Positions 1 through 9,060 of a DNA stretch of 59,126 nucleotides are shown piece by piece. Source of the DNA: Accumulibacter sp. (GTDB taxonomy: Bacteria; Pseudomonadota; Gammaproteobacteria; Burkholderiales; Rhodocyclaceae); assembly GCF_023806565.1 (NCBI RefSeq), contig NZ_JAMTDV010000138.1, forward strand, positions 1-59,126, written 5' to 3'. The translations under genes were made by a program, and so were the position numbers. Every line of letters starts with the position of its first letter. Position 1 is the stretch's first letter. The notes below the pieces were generated by a model. The model was given only the letters and a program-made list of their open reading frames with translations, searched no databases and was not told the DNA's origin.

Positions 1-1
1 G

Positions 2-274
2 GAAGCGGCGCGGGCGGCGTATGCCGAGAGTCTGGAGCTCAGCCGGCAACTGCGCGCAGCGCTGGGCGACACGCCGCAGGCGGCGCAGGATCTGGCGGTC
101 AGTTTGACCTTGTACGCGACGGTGCTGGCGAAGCAGGGGGACGCGTCTGCAGCGCGCGAGGCGTTGCGTGCGGCGCGCGCCTTGGCGCAAGACTGGAACG
201 AACGCAGGCCGGCCGCCAGGCAAGCGCAACAGTTGCTGGCGTGGATCGATGCCGCGCTGGCGGCGATAGGGTGA
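2..274 (+). CDS. C-terminal part of a helical-repeat (TPR-like) protein, 5' end outside window
   Basis: The frame starting at base 2 is open to a TGA at 272-274 and encodes about 90 residues. They are very rich in Ala, Leu, Arg and Gln, with the small-residue/large-residue periodicity of TPR-type paired helices. A segment of the form Y-A-x-x-L-A-x-x-G-D-x-x-x-A-R-x-A-L matches the TPR spacing (A8, G15, A20). The start lies upstream of the window. This could be the tail of a larger tetratricopeptide scaffold or of an enzyme fused to TPRs; function cannot be assigned from the tail alone. Confidence 0.55.
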   Translation, partial: EAARAAYAESLELSRQLRAALGDTPQAAQDLAVSLTLYATVLAKQGDASAAREALRAARALAQDWNERRPAARQAQQLLAWIDAALAAIG

Positions 275-415
275 CGATGCACCCGTACGGGAGGAATCGA
301 TTGGGTGCAATTCATCGCCACCGCGCGATCGCGGCGAGTGAACGGCGCTCCAGTCGGGTCACGGCTGGAAGGGCCACGACCGCTGACCCCGAGCACGAAA
401 TCCTGGGTTGTCCGG

Positions 416-733
416 TCAGCAGTCCGGTGCTGCCGAGGCGGGCAGGGTCTGCCTCTGGCCGGGACGTCGCGTTGGCTGCAGCGTGAGGCGGAAACCCGCG
501 GGCGGGTGGATCTGCTCCGCCGTTTCGTCGATGAAGAGGTCGTCGTGCAGCAGTGATCCCAGTTTCGCAAGCAGCAAGGGCGACAGCGCCTCGCTGTTTT
601 CGAGGATCAATTCCTCGCCGATCTTCATCGCCCGCGCCAGCGGGCCATAGCGGAAGAGCAGACATTGCCCCTCCCAGCATTGCTTGCCGATCAGTTCGTC
701 GAGATCGGTCTGATCCGTACAGTCGTGTACCAT
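416..733 (-). CDS. Small conserved-type hypothetical protein (105 aa)
   Basis: I do not recognise this gene. The ATG at 733 follows a GGGGAGAAG ribosome-binding site, so I prefer it to the in-frame ATG at 757. The product has an acidic N-terminus (MVHDCTDQTDLDELIG), then a central helical part with a conserved-looking EELILENSEALSPLLLAKLGSLLHDDLFIDE segment read in pieces, and a basic proline-rich tail. It has no signal peptide or membrane segment, so a soluble cytoplasmic protein is expected. It is divergent from glyA, with about 235 bases between the two starts. The clear Shine-Dalgarno sequence and protein-like composition support it being real. Confidence 0.55.
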   Translation of the reverse strand: MVHDCTDQTDLDELIGKQCWEGQCLLFRYGPLARAMKIGEELILENSEALSPLLLAKLGSLLHDDLFIDETAEQIHPPAGFRLTLQPTRRPGQRQTLPASAAPDC

Positions 734-931
734 GGTCTTCTCCCCGGAGCGAGGCATCTGGATTGGTTAACGGATGTGCGGCGCCAACGGTTGAGTGCCT
801 TGCAGAAAACAGTCGCCGCATTGTATGCGGCAGCGGGGCGTCGCACGTCGCCGTCGGGGCGCCGGCGGGTTCCCGGGTGCGCCTGGTCGCGACCGCCTCG
901 GGGGAAAGGATCGGCGGGATCCGCGGCGTGC

Positions 932-937
932 TACAAT
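932..937 (+). promoter_or_regulatory. Candidate -10 box of the glyA promoter
   Basis: TACAAT lies 31 bases before the glyA ATG at 969, the spacing expected for a short leader. A convincing -35 box is not visible at 16-18 bases upstream, so this rests on the -10 box and position only. Confidence 0.4.
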
Positions 938-968
938 GCGAGCCTTTCCAAGCCTTGTGAGGTGGACG

Positions 969-2228
969 ATGTTTTCCGATAGAGACACCCTGGCGAAAGT
1001 CGATTCCGAGATCTGGCAGGCGATCGAGAACGAGAATCGGCGTCAGGAGGAGCATATCGAACTGATCGCCTCGGAAAACTATGTGAGCCACGCAGTGCTC
1101 GCGGCGCAGGGGTCACAGCTGACCAACAAGTACGCCGAGGGCTATCCCGGCAAGCGCTATTACGGGGGCTGCGAGTACGTCGATGTCGTCGAGCAGTTGG
1201 CGATCGATCGCCTGAAAAAGCTGTTCGGCGCCGCGGCGGCAAACGTCCAGCCAAACTCGGGATCGCAGGCCAATCAGGCCGTGCTGATGGCCTTCGCCAA
1301 GCCGGGCGACACGATCATGGGCATGAGTCTGGCCGAAGGCGGCCACCTGACGCACGGCATGCCGCTCAACATGTCCGGCAAGTGGTTCAACGTGGTCGCC
1401 TACGGGCTCGATCGGCATGAAGCGATCGATTACGCAAAGATGGAGGCTCTGGCGCGTGAGCACCGGCCCCGCATCCTGATTGCCGGCGCTTCGGCGTACT
1501 CGCTGCGCATCGACTTCGAGCGCTTCGCCAACATCGCCAAGGAAATCGGCGCGATATTCATGGTCGATATGGCGCATTATGCCGGCCTGATTGCAGCCGG
1601 CTGTTATCCGAGTCCGGTGCCGTACGCCGATGTCGTGACCTCGACGACGCACAAGACGCTGCGCGGGCCGCGCGGCGGCATCATCCTGATGAAGGCCGAG
1701 CACGAAAAGGCGATCAACTCGGCGATCTTCCCCGGCCTGCAGGGCGGGCCGCTGATGCACGTGATCGCAGCCAAGGCGGTGGCTTTCAAGGAGGCATTGA
1801 CGCCGGCTTTCCGCGATTACCAGGAGCAGGTGGTTGCCAACGCGCGCGTCCTGTCGCGCGTCCTGTCCGCCGAGCGCGGATTGCGCATCGTTTCCGGACG
1901 CACCGAATCGCACGTCTTTCTGGTCGATCTTCGCACCAAGAACATTACCGGCAAGGATGCCGAGGCCGCGCTCGGTGCGGCGCACATCACGGTCAACAAG
2001 AACGCGATCCCGAACGATCCGCAGAAGCCTTTCGTGACTTCCGGCATCCGCATCGGGTCGCCGGCAATGACCACGCGCGGCTTCGCCGAACTCGAGAGCG
2101 AGGAGGTGGCGCATCTGATTGCCGATGTGCTCGACGCTCCGGGCGATGCGGCGGTGCTCAAGCGGGTGCGCGCCGACGTCGCGGCGCTGTGCCACAAGTT
2201 TCCGGTGTACGGTTCGCGGACGAGATGA
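969..2228 (+). CDS. glyA: Serine hydroxymethyltransferase
   Basis: This PLP enzyme interconverts serine plus tetrahydrofolate with glycine plus 5,10-methylene-THF in one-carbon metabolism, in the cytosol. The product has 419 residues, the usual family length. It has the N-terminal HIELIASEN and [15 protein letters not shown] signatures and the PLP lysine at residue 229 in [13 protein letters not shown], the same number as in E. coli. The ATG at 969 has a GAGGTGG site just upstream and gives the standard N-terminus ([12 protein letters not shown]). Longer in-frame starts add unrelated basic sequence. The stop overlaps the nrdR start (ATGA), which indicates translational coupling. Confidence 0.97.
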   Translation: MFSDRDTLAKVDSEIWQAIENENRRQEEHIELIASENYVSHAVLAAQGSQLTNKYAEGYPGKRYYGGCEYVDVVEQLAIDRLKKLFGAAAANVQPNSGSQANQAVLMAFAKPGDTIMGMSLAEGGHLTHGMPLNMSGKWFNVVAYGLDRHEAIDYAKMEALAREHRPRILIAGASAYSLRIDFERFANIAKEIGAIFMVDMAHYAGLIAAGCYPSPVPYADVVTSTTHKTLRGPRGGIILMKAEHEKAINSAIFPGLQGGPLMHVIAAKAVAFKEALTPAFRDYQEQVVANARVLSRVLSAERGLRIVSGRTESHVFLVDLRTKNITGKDAEAALGAAHITVNKNAIPNDPQKPFVTSGIRIGSPAMTTRGFAELESEEVAHLIADVLDAPGDAAVLKRVRADVAALCHKFPVYGSRTR

Positions 2229-2707
2229 AATGCCCGTTCTGCGGCGCCGACGAAACGTCCGTCGCTGACACCCGCATCAACGACGACGGCGACATCGTCC
2301 GCCGTCGGCGGCGCTGTCTCAAGTGCGACAAGCGGTTCACGACGTACGAGCGGGCGGAACTTCGTCTGCCGCAGGTGATCAAGAAAAACGGCTCGCGCGT
2401 CGACTTCGATCGTGAGAAGCTGGCAGCCAGCTTCTGGCTGGCGCTGCGCAAGCGACCGGTGAGCGTCGAGGCAGTCGAGGCAGCGATCGTCCGCATCGAG
2501 GACAAGTTGCTCGCGCTGGGCGAGCGCGAAGTGGCTTCGGAGAAAGTCGGCGAAATGGTGATGCGCGAGTTGCGCAAACTCGACAAGGTGGCTTACGTCC
2601 GCTTTGCCTCGGTTTATCGGAATTTCGAGGACGTGGACGAATTCTCCAAGGTCATCCGCGAGGTTTCGCGCGAGGCAGGTCGCTCGCCGCATTCTCTCGG
2701 CAGTTGA
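2225..2707 (+). CDS. nrdR: Transcriptional repressor NrdR
   Basis: NrdR is a zinc-finger/ATP-cone repressor of ribonucleotide reductase genes. The 160-residue product has the zinc ribbon with cysteines at 3, 6, 31 and 34, the [18 protein letters not shown] signature, and an ATP-cone domain from about residue 49. The start is the ATG overlapping the glyA stop. The ribD gene begins at its stop codon in a TTGA overlap. The glyA-nrdR-ribD order is a common proteobacterial arrangement. No NrdR box was seen in this window, so its targets lie elsewhere. Confidence 0.96.
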   Translation: MKCPFCGADETSVADTRINDDGDIVRRRRRCLKCDKRFTTYERAELRLPQVIKKNGSRVDFDREKLAASFWLALRKRPVSVEAVEAAIVRIEDKLLALGEREVASEKVGEMVMRELRKLDKVAYVRFASVYRNFEDVDEFSKVIREVSREAGRSPHSLGS

Positions 2708-3813
2708 CGGTGCCCGCGTTTTCCGCGGCCGATCACGAATTCATGGCGCGTGCTCTGCGGCTTGCCGAGCGCGGCCTCTACTCCACCACTCCGAATCCTC
2801 GCGTCGGCTGCGTCATCGTCAAGAACGGACGGGTCGTCGGTGAAGGTTGGCACGTGCGTGCCGGCGGCCAACATGCCGAAGTCCACGCCTTGCAATCCGC
2901 CGGTGAGCATGCGCCCGGCGCTTGCGCCTACGTCACGCTCGAGCCATGTAGTCACCACGGTCGTACGCCGCCGTGCGCCGAGGCGCTGCTGGCTGCCGGG
3001 GTGATCCGGGTGGTCGCCGCGCTGCAGGATCCGAACCCGCTGGTGGCCGGACAGGGACTGGCCAGGCTGCGCGCTGCCGGGGTGCTTGCCGAATGCGGTT
3101 TGCTGGCTGCCGAAGCGCGGGAACTGAACATCGGCTTCGTTTCCCGCATGACGCGTTCCCGGCCGTGGTTGCGGCTCAAGCTGGCCGCCAGTCTCGACGG
3201 CAAGACGGCGCTGAGCAATGGCGCCAGCCAGTGGCTGACCGGTCCGGCGGCGCGCCAGGACGGTCATCGCTGGCGCGCTCGCGCTTGCGCGATCCTGACC
3301 GGCATCGGCACCGTGCGCGGCGATGATCCACAGCTCACTGTACGGGGCGTCGAGGCACCCGAAAGGGACTTGCGTCAGCCGCTGAAGGTGGTGGTGGATA
3401 GCCACCTCGATCTGTCCCCCGACGCCACGGTTCTGCGTGCTGGCAGAGTCCTGGTTGCTGCCGCGCAGGCGGATGAGGCCAGGATCGACGCCCTGCGCCG
3501 GCGGGGTGCGGAGGTCGTGCTGCTGCCCGCCGCGGATGGCCAGGTCGATCTGCCGGCGCTGTTCGCCGAGCTTGCGCGGCGCGGCATCAACGAAGTGCAT
3601 GGCGAAGCCGGCTGCGGACTCAGTGGCTCGCTGCTGCGCGCCGGCCTGGTGGACGAATTGCTGCTCTACCTGGCGCCCTGCCTGCTCGGCGATACGGCGC
3701 GCGGCATGTTCGCCATGCCGGCGCTCGCATCGCTGGCCGATCGGCGCCGGCTGGTGATCCACGATGTCCGTTCGCTGGGTGCCGACTTGCGCCTGCTTGC
3801 CCGCTTCGAGTGA
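2704..3813 (+). CDS. ribD: Bifunctional riboflavin biosynthesis deaminase/reductase RibD
   Basis: RibD deaminates the GTP-derived pyrimidine and then reduces its ribosyl side chain, two steps of riboflavin synthesis. The N-terminal deaminase half has the zinc-binding HAE motif (QHAEVHAL) and the [11 protein letters not shown] motif. The C-terminal reductase half includes [20 protein letters not shown] and a late [20 protein letters not shown] segment. Length (up to 369 residues) fits the fused enzyme. The start is uncertain: TTG at 2704 overlaps the nrdR stop, GTG at 2710 is two codons on, and ATG at 2743 would cut into the conserved N-terminus. It is the last gene of the overlapping glyA-nrdR-ribD operon. 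Confidence 0.95.
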   Translation: MTVPAFSAADHEFMARALRLAERGLYSTTPNPRVGCVIVKNGRVVGEGWHVRAGGQHAEVHALQSAGEHAPGACAYVTLEPCSHHGRTPPCAEALLAAGVIRVVAALQDPNPLVAGQGLARLRAAGVLAECGLLAAEARELNIGFVSRMTRSRPWLRLKLAASLDGKTALSNGASQWLTGPAARQDGHRWRARACAILTGIGTVRGDDPQLTVRGVEAPERDLRQPLKVVVDSHLDLSPDATVLRAGRVLVAAAQADEARIDALRRRGAEVVLLPAADGQVDLPALFAELARRGINEVHGEAGCGLSGSLLRAGLVDELLLYLAPCLLGDTARGMFAMPALASLADRRRLVIHDVRSLGADLRLLARFE

Positions 3814-3851
3814 CGGGCAAATCAGCCACAAGGAGTCTGCGGCCTGGTCGA

Positions 3852-5594
3852 TCAGGAGGGCGAACGGGTCTCTTCGATCGTTCCCTCTTCACTGTCCCGT
3901 ACCAGCGCGTAATCGGTAGCGCGTACGCCGCGCAGGAGCAGGTCGGCGTCGTGGGTTGAGGTTCCGAGAGTCTCGAGCGCTTCGCCGGCCAGGCGCAGGC
4001 TGGCCTCGAGCGTTTCCGGAAAGGCCTTGTCGACTCCGGCCTGCAACAGGATGTCGCAACTGGCGAGATCGCGAGCGCGCGAAATGATCGTCACGTGCGG
4101 TGCGTGCGCGCGCACCAGCGTCGCCGCGCGCAGCGCCGCGTGCGGGTCATCGATCGTCAGGATCACCAGGTCTACCGCCTGCAGTGGCGAGGTGGCGAGC
4201 AGTTCGGGGTTGCCGACGTCGCCGTAATACACCGGATGCCCCTCGCCTTGCCACTTGGCGACCAGGAGCGCATCGGTGTCGAAGGCGATGAAGGAAATTC
4301 CCCTGCTCGCCAGGATGGTGCCTACCGTATGGCCGACGCGGCCGTAGCCGGCGACCATCACGCGCGCGCCGGCTTCGGCGTCGGGCGATTCCAGGCGGGA
4401 GCGCTCATCGATGCCTGCCGAGCGGTTTTCGGCGCGCAGCGCCAGTCGGTTCCCGATCCTCACCAGCAGCGGCGTGAGCAACATGCTCACCGAGATCACT
4501 GCCACCGCCATCACGAAGGTCAGATCGTCGATCACCGCCAATGCCTTGGCGGCACCGAAGAGCACGAAGCCGAATTCCCCTCCCTGCGAAAGCAGGAAGG
4601 CGACGCGCAACGCGGTGGCGCGACCAGTGCCGAAACTCAGGCAGAGCACGAACAGCAGCAGCACCTTGATGAGGATGATCGCCAGCACGTGCAGCGCGAA
4701 CTCGAACGGGTGCTGCGCGAGCGCGCCAATATCGACCGACATACCCACAGCGACAAAGAAAAGGCTCATCAGCAGGCCCTTGTGGGGCTCCATGCTGGCT
4801 TCGAGCTGGATGCTGTAGCGCGAGGTCGACAGCATCATGCCCATCAGGAAAGCGCCCAGTGCCATGGACATGCCGGCGTGCTCCATGGCCATGGCGGCGA
4901 CGAACACCGCGGCCATGGCAGCGAGCAGGAAAGCTTCGCGGTTGTGCGTTCGCGCCAGATAATCGAGCACTCGCGGCACCAGGTAGTGACCGCCGCCGAT
5001 CACCAGTGCGACCAGGGCCAGCGCCATTCCGATCTGCTCCCAGAGAGGAATTTCCTTGGGCAGAGGCCCGACGTCGGCGAGGATCGGGACCATCGCCAGC
5101 AGCGGCACCACCGCGAGATCCTGCATCAGCAGGACCGAGAATGCGGTCTGGCCGTGGCGGCTGGCAAGTTCGCCCTGATCCTGGAGCATCTGCACGACGA
5201 AGGCGGTAGACGAAAGTGCGAAGCCGCAGCCGATCAGCAGCGCGGCCGCCCAGTTCGGCTGGAACAGTTTGAAATAGCTGGCGATCGCCAACGCGGACAG
5301 GATGATCTGCAGCGAACCCAGTCCGAACAGCGTGCGCCGCAGCTCCCACAAGCGGCGCGGCTTCATCTCCAGGCCAATCACGAACATCAGCAGCACGACG
5401 CCGATTTCGGTGAAGTGGCGGACGCCTTCCACTTCGGTGGTGACCAGAGGTCCTGGCGTGTATGGCCCGACGATGACGCCGGTGACCAGCAATCCGAGGA
5501 TCGATCCGAGGCCGAAGTGCTGGAAGACGGCGACAGCGATCGACGCAACCACAAGCAGCAGTACGGCGGAGTCGACGAAAGACTTGGGATCCAT
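3852..5594 (-). CDS. CPA2-family cation:proton antiporter with RCK/TrkA-N domain (KefB/KefC-like)
   Basis: This is a predicted inner-membrane K+ or Na+/H+ antiporter of the CPA2 family. About the first 380 of 580 residues form some twelve hydrophobic segments, including the MFVIGLEMKP and FALSSTAFVVQML family signatures. The C-terminal part is a Rossmann-type RCK_N domain with GYGRVG at about residues 416-421, expected to bind NAD(H) or another nucleotide. It is transcribed toward ribD and ends 38 bases from the ribD stop. Glutathione-gated Kef function is possible but no ancillary KefF/KefG gene is adjacent, so the exact substrate is open. Confidence 0.88.
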   Translation of the reverse strand: MDPKSFVDSAVLLLVVASIAVAVFQHFGLGSILGLLVTGVIVGPYTPGPLVTTEVEGVRHFTEIGVVLLMFVIGLEMKPRRLWELRRTLFGLGSLQIILSALAIASYFKLFQPNWAAALLIGCGFALSSTAFVVQMLQDQGELASRHGQTAFSVLLMQDLAVVPLLAMVPILADVGPLPKEIPLWEQIGMALALVALVIGGGHYLVPRVLDYLARTHNREAFLLAAMAAVFVAAMAMEHAGMSMALGAFLMGMMLSTSRYSIQLEASMEPHKGLLMSLFFVAVGMSVDIGALAQHPFEFALHVLAIILIKVLLLFVLCLSFGTGRATALRVAFLLSQGGEFGFVLFGAAKALAVIDDLTFVMAVAVISVSMLLTPLLVRIGNRLALRAENRSAGIDERSRLESPDAEAGARVMVAGYGRVGHTVGTILASRGISFIAFDTDALLVAKWQGEGHPVYYGDVGNPELLATSPLQAVDLVILTIDDPHAALRAATLVRAHAPHVTIISRARDLASCDILLQAGVDKAFPETLEASLRLAGEALETLGTSTHDADLLLRGVRATDYALVRDSEEGTIEETRSPS

Positions 5595-5758
5595 GGCAAA
5601 TCCTCGTTCATTTGGTGGCCGACAGAAGGAATCATAACGTGCTTTCGCTCTCGTGCCTCTGCTCGGAGCAAACGTCCTGCGAGCAGTGCTAAGATCGCAG
5701 GGCCGCAGGGCGCGGGGCTGGCGGCAGTCGCAACCATCGAACGAAGGGGGTGTTCGTC

Positions 5759-6202
5759 ATGCGAAGCACAAGAATCTTGGCCGTCCTGTGGCTGACGATG
5801 CTGTCGCAGCCGCTTCTGGCGCAGTCTCCACTGCAGTTGCCCAGTGCTCCGGACGACTTTCGAGAATTGCTCGACGATCAGCGCAGTGGGCCATGCGGGC
5901 AATGTGGGGTGGTGACCGCGATTCGCACGCAAAGCCGGGAGGGTCAGGCACCGCGCAATCCGGGACCGACGCGGCGTGACACAGGCGGTCTCGGCGGCAA
6001 TCTGACGACGACTCCAATTTTCGGCACCGGCAGCACCGTCCAGGACGCGCGCCAGGCGGGCGCGCCGGTCATCAGCTACGTCATCACCGTTCGCTACGAC
6101 GACGGGACCTTTGCCTTCATCGATCAGGACGACGAGCCGGTGGTGCGCAAGGGTGACCGCGTGCGCGTCGTTGCCGACCGGGTTGAACTGCGCAACGACT
6201 AA
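5759..6202 (+). CDS. Small secreted protein, glycine-zipper-lipoprotein-like tail (147 aa)
   Basis: The ATG at 5759 follows an AAGGGGG site; a GTG nine bases upstream is in frame but less well placed. The N-terminus is a clear Sec signal peptide ending near LLAQS. The mature part has a CGQC pair, a low-complexity linker, and a beta-rich end (SYVITVRYDDGTFAFIDQ, then DEPVVRKGDRVRVV). That end resembles the C-terminal strand pair of SlyB/OmpA-associated glycine-zipper lipoproteins. There is no lipobox, so a soluble periplasmic protein is expected. Function unknown. Confidence 0.65.
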   Translation: MRSTRILAVLWLTMLSQPLLAQSPLQLPSAPDDFRELLDDQRSGPCGQCGVVTAIRTQSREGQAPRNPGPTRRDTGGLGGNLTTTPIFGTGSTVQDARQAGAPVISYVITVRYDDGTFAFIDQDDEPVVRKGDRVRVVADRVELRND

Positions 6203-6211
6203 TTTCGGCGC

Positions 6212-6706
6212 CTAGTCGAAGTAGTTGCGCCCGGTCTCAAAATGTTGCGCGTAATAGCGCGCGTCGAGTTGGTCGATGCGCACGCGGCCGCTGCTCGAAG
6301 GAGCGTGAACGAAGCGATCGTCGCCGATATACACGCCGACGTGCGAGAAAGAGGCGTTGCGGGTGTTGAAGAAGACGAGGTCGCCGGGGCGCAGTCCGGA
6401 TCGATCCACCGGGCGGCCACGGCGCGCAATGTCGGCGGCACTGCCGGTCATCTTGAGCCCTGCGGCACGTCCATAGATGTACGACACCATGCCGCTGCAG
6501 TCGAGGCCGGCCTCGGGGTTCTTGCCGCCGAAGCGGTATCCGGTGTCGATCAGACCGAGCGCAAAAATGACCACATCGTGGCCTTTCGAACTGCTCGTTG
6601 GCCGATCGGGACGCCGCTCCGTCGTCGATTCGGGCGCTGGCGGCTTGCTGGCGCAGGCGGCCAGCAGGAGGGCAGTGCTGCAGACGATGAACAGGCGCAA
6701 TCGCAT
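6212..6706 (-). CDS. NlpC/P60-family lipoprotein, predicted cell-wall endopeptidase
   Basis: This is a predicted outer-membrane-anchored gamma-D-glutamyl-diaminopimelate endopeptidase acting on peptidoglycan. A lipoprotein signal ends at LLAAC (Cys18), followed by a proline/serine-rich linker. The NlpC/P60 fold has the catalytic triad positions Cys70 (GLDCSG), His122 (SHVGVYIG) and a third polar residue near His134 (FVHAPSSSG). The RPGDLVFF strand typical of the family is present. Length 164 is normal for a minimal one-domain NlpC lipoprotein. Its stop is nine bases from the convergent upstream gene. Confidence 0.92.
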   Translation of the reverse strand: MRLRLFIVCSTALLLAACASKPPAPESTTERRPDRPTSSSKGHDVVIFALGLIDTGYRFGGKNPEAGLDCSGMVSYIYGRAAGLKMTGSAADIARRGRPVDRSGLRPGDLVFFNTRNASFSHVGVYIGDDRFVHAPSSSGRVRIDQLDARYYAQHFETGRNYFD

Positions 6707-6845
6707 GGTGCACAGTATAAACGGGAGCCTTGCGGATTTCAGCCGATTGCCCGGAAGTTCGCCGATCGGCCGCGGTGGTCATCGGCGCTGCCCGTGCGCA
6801 TTGCCGGGTGCGAGCGGACCCGATGCCCCTGGAGCTTGGCGAAGT

Positions 6846-7670
6846 TCAGGGCCGCGCCGTGCGCAAGCGTTCGTTGCGGCGACGCATCCATTCGAGGAGG
6901 AGCAACATCAAGGTCGCCGTTGCGATGAGCACGGTGGCCACGGCGGCAATCGTCGGGCTGATGTTGTCACGAATGCCGCTGAACATCTGACGGGGAAGGG
7001 TCGATTGTTCCGGGCTCGCGAGAAAAAGGGTGACCACGACTTCGTCGAACGACGTCGCGAAGGCAAACAATGCACCCGAAATGACTCCCGGTGCGACCAG
7101 CGGCAAGGTTACCTTGAAGAATGCGGTGACCGGATCGGCACCGAGGCTGGCAGCCGCGCGAATCAGGTTGTAGTCGAACCCCTGCAGCGTCGCGGTCACC
7201 GTGATGACGACGAATGGCACGCCGAGCACCGCGTGCGCGAGAATCAGTCCGGTGTAGCTGCCGCTCAGGCCAAGCGGCGAAAACACCAGGTAGACGGCGA
7301 CGCCGACAATCACCACGGGGACGATCATCGGCGAGATCAGGATGCTGGTGAGCAGTGCCTTGCCACGGAAGTTGGCGCGCACGAGGCCGACCGACGCAAG
7401 CGTCCCCAGCGCCACGGCAAGCAGCGTGGCCAGCGGCGAGATGATCATGCTGTTCTTCAGTGCCGTGCGCCAGACTCCGGAGCCGAAGAACTCCTCGTAC
7501 CAGCGCATGGAAAAACCCGACATCGGATACATCAGGAAGGAGTCGGAATTGAAGGACAAGGGCATGATGACGAGAATCGGAACGATCAGAAACAGCAGGA
7601 TCAGGCCGCAGAGTATCCGAAAAACGTAGTACCAGATTCGTTCGAGCGGGGATGCGTAGGATTGCAGCAT
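6846..7670 (-). CDS. Spermidine/putrescine-type ABC transporter permease (PotC/PotI-like)
   Basis: This is the second inner-membrane permease of a type I ABC importer. The 274 residues form about six membrane segments with the cytoplasmic EAA loop (RAAASLGADPVTAFFKVTLPLVAPG) that couples to the ATPase. The N-terminal TM1 and the MSGFSMRWYEEFF segment are typical of PotC/PotI. It follows the other permease by 33 bases and is the last gene of the four-gene minus-strand operon (ATPase, binding protein, permease, permease). Confidence 0.9.
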   Translation of the reverse strand: MLQSYASPLERIWYYVFRILCGLILLFLIVPILVIMPLSFNSDSFLMYPMSGFSMRWYEEFFGSGVWRTALKNSMIISPLATLLAVALGTLASVGLVRANFRGKALLTSILISPMIVPVVIVGVAVYLVFSPLGLSGSYTGLILAHAVLGVPFVVITVTATLQGFDYNLIRAAASLGADPVTAFFKVTLPLVAPGVISGALFAFATSFDEVVVTLFLASPEQSTLPRQMFSGIRDNISPTIAAVATVLIATATLMLLLLEWMRRRNERLRTARP

Positions 7671-7703
7671 GTTGTGGCCTCCCGATGAGCAGCGCGACTG
7701 GTT

Positions 7704-8954
7704 CTAGCGGACTTTCGCCGGGCCGAAATAACGGGCGTAGATGACGTACAGCGCGAGCGTGGCGACCAGCAGGATCGTCGAAAGTGCTGCCGCCATTCCC
7801 CAGTTGATCGTCTCGTTGGTATAAAAGGCAACGAAATAGCTTGCCATCTGCTCTTTCGGGCTGCCGAGCAGCGCCGGCGTAATGTAGTAGCCCATGCTCA
7901 GGATGAAGACCAGCAAGCCGCCGGCGCCGATTCCCGGCAGCGTCTGCGGGAAGTAGACTTTCCAGAAACTCGCGAACGGCGGGCAACCGAGCGAGAGCGC
8001 AGCGCGCATCAAGGTCGGCGAAATTCCCTTCATCACGCTGTAAAGCGGCAGTACCGTGAACGGAAGAAGGATATGCACCATTGCGATGTATACGCCGATC
8101 CAGTTGAAGACGAGTTGTACCGGCGCGTCGATGAGTCCCAGCCTGACCATCGCGGTGTTGAGCGGGCCCTCGTTTTGCAGCAGCACGATCCACGCGGCAA
8201 CGCGCACCAGTACCGAGGTCCAGAACGGGAGCAGGACGAGGATCATCAGCAGATTGGCAACTTTCGGCGGCTGCGTTGCCAGCAGGTAGGCGACCGGAAA
8301 GCCGAGGAGCAGGCACCAGAAGGTCACGATCACGCTCATCCACAGCGTGCGCACTAGAATCGCACGATAGATGGTACGCTCGGCCGGTGCGTTGATGACC
8401 GCGCCAGTGTCGTCGATTGCGAAATCCAGCGCAGTGAGAAGGTAATACGGGGTTACCGACGCGCGGTTACGTGCCAGCACCTGCCAGGTCGCGAGCTCTC
8501 CCCAGCGCTCGTCGAGCTCGATCATCGCGTCCTTGGCCGGCTTGCCGGCTGCCAGCGGCATCTCGCGAGCGGCGCCCAGCAGCAGCGAACGGAAGCCGAT
8601 CAGTTCCATGTTGACCCGCTTGGCGGCTGACGCGAGTTCACTGGTGCCCTTGAGTGCTTCGAGGTCGGCCGCGAGTGCGGCGAAGGCGGGTTCACCCGGA
8701 AGCTCGTGGCCGCTCCATCCGTGCAGAGCGGCGACGGTCCTGGGCAGAGCGGCGCTCACTTCCGGGTTGTCCACGCTGCGCTGCAGCAGCGAAATCAGCG
8801 GCCAGACAAAGATCAGCAGCACGAATATGGCGAGCGGCGCGATCAGCGCAAGGTAACCGAGCGTGCGTGCGCGCTCGGCGCGACGCAGCCTGACCTTCAG
8901 CGGAACTTCTCTTCCGCCGGCGGGCGGCTTCATCGCGTCTTCGACCGTGTTCAT
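7704..8954 (-). CDS. Spermidine/putrescine-type ABC transporter permease (PotB/PotH-like) with long first periplasmic loop
   Basis: This is the first inner-membrane permease of the importer. TM1 (residues about 30-52) is followed by about 160 mostly soluble residues before TM2. The remaining segments form a standard PotB core with the EAA loop (RAALSLGCPPFASFWKVYFPQTLPG). At 416 residues it is over 100 longer than E. coli PotB because of that loop, which should lie on the periplasmic face near the binding protein. The ATG at 8954 is used; the ATG at 8930 (MKPPAGG) is a possible alternative start. Confidence 0.88.
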   Translation of the reverse strand: MNTVEDAMKPPAGGREVPLKVRLRRAERARTLGYLALIAPLAIFVLLIFVWPLISLLQRSVDNPEVSAALPRTVAALHGWSGHELPGEPAFAALAADLEALKGTSELASAAKRVNMELIGFRSLLLGAAREMPLAAGKPAKDAMIELDERWGELATWQVLARNRASVTPYYLLTALDFAIDDTGAVINAPAERTIYRAILVRTLWMSVIVTFWCLLLGFPVAYLLATQPPKVANLLMILVLLPFWTSVLVRVAAWIVLLQNEGPLNTAMVRLGLIDAPVQLVFNWIGVYIAMVHILLPFTVLPLYSVMKGISPTLMRAALSLGCPPFASFWKVYFPQTLPGIGAGGLLVFILSMGYYITPALLGSPKEQMASYFVAFYTNETINWGMAAALSTILLVATLALYVIYARYFGPAKVR

Positions 8955-9060
8955 CTTCGGCTCCCCGCGCGCCTCTGGAACGGGAATGGCCGGTCCGGCG
9001 GCGCGTCGTCCAGGTCAGGGCGACGGGCCGGACGGCGATGTGCCCGCCCGGCCCTGCTCG

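Noticed and set aside
4095-5795. 566-codon plus-strand frame opposite the KefB/C-like gene
   Set aside because: His/Gln/Arg-rich shadow with no fold signature. The minus strand encodes an evident membrane antiporter.
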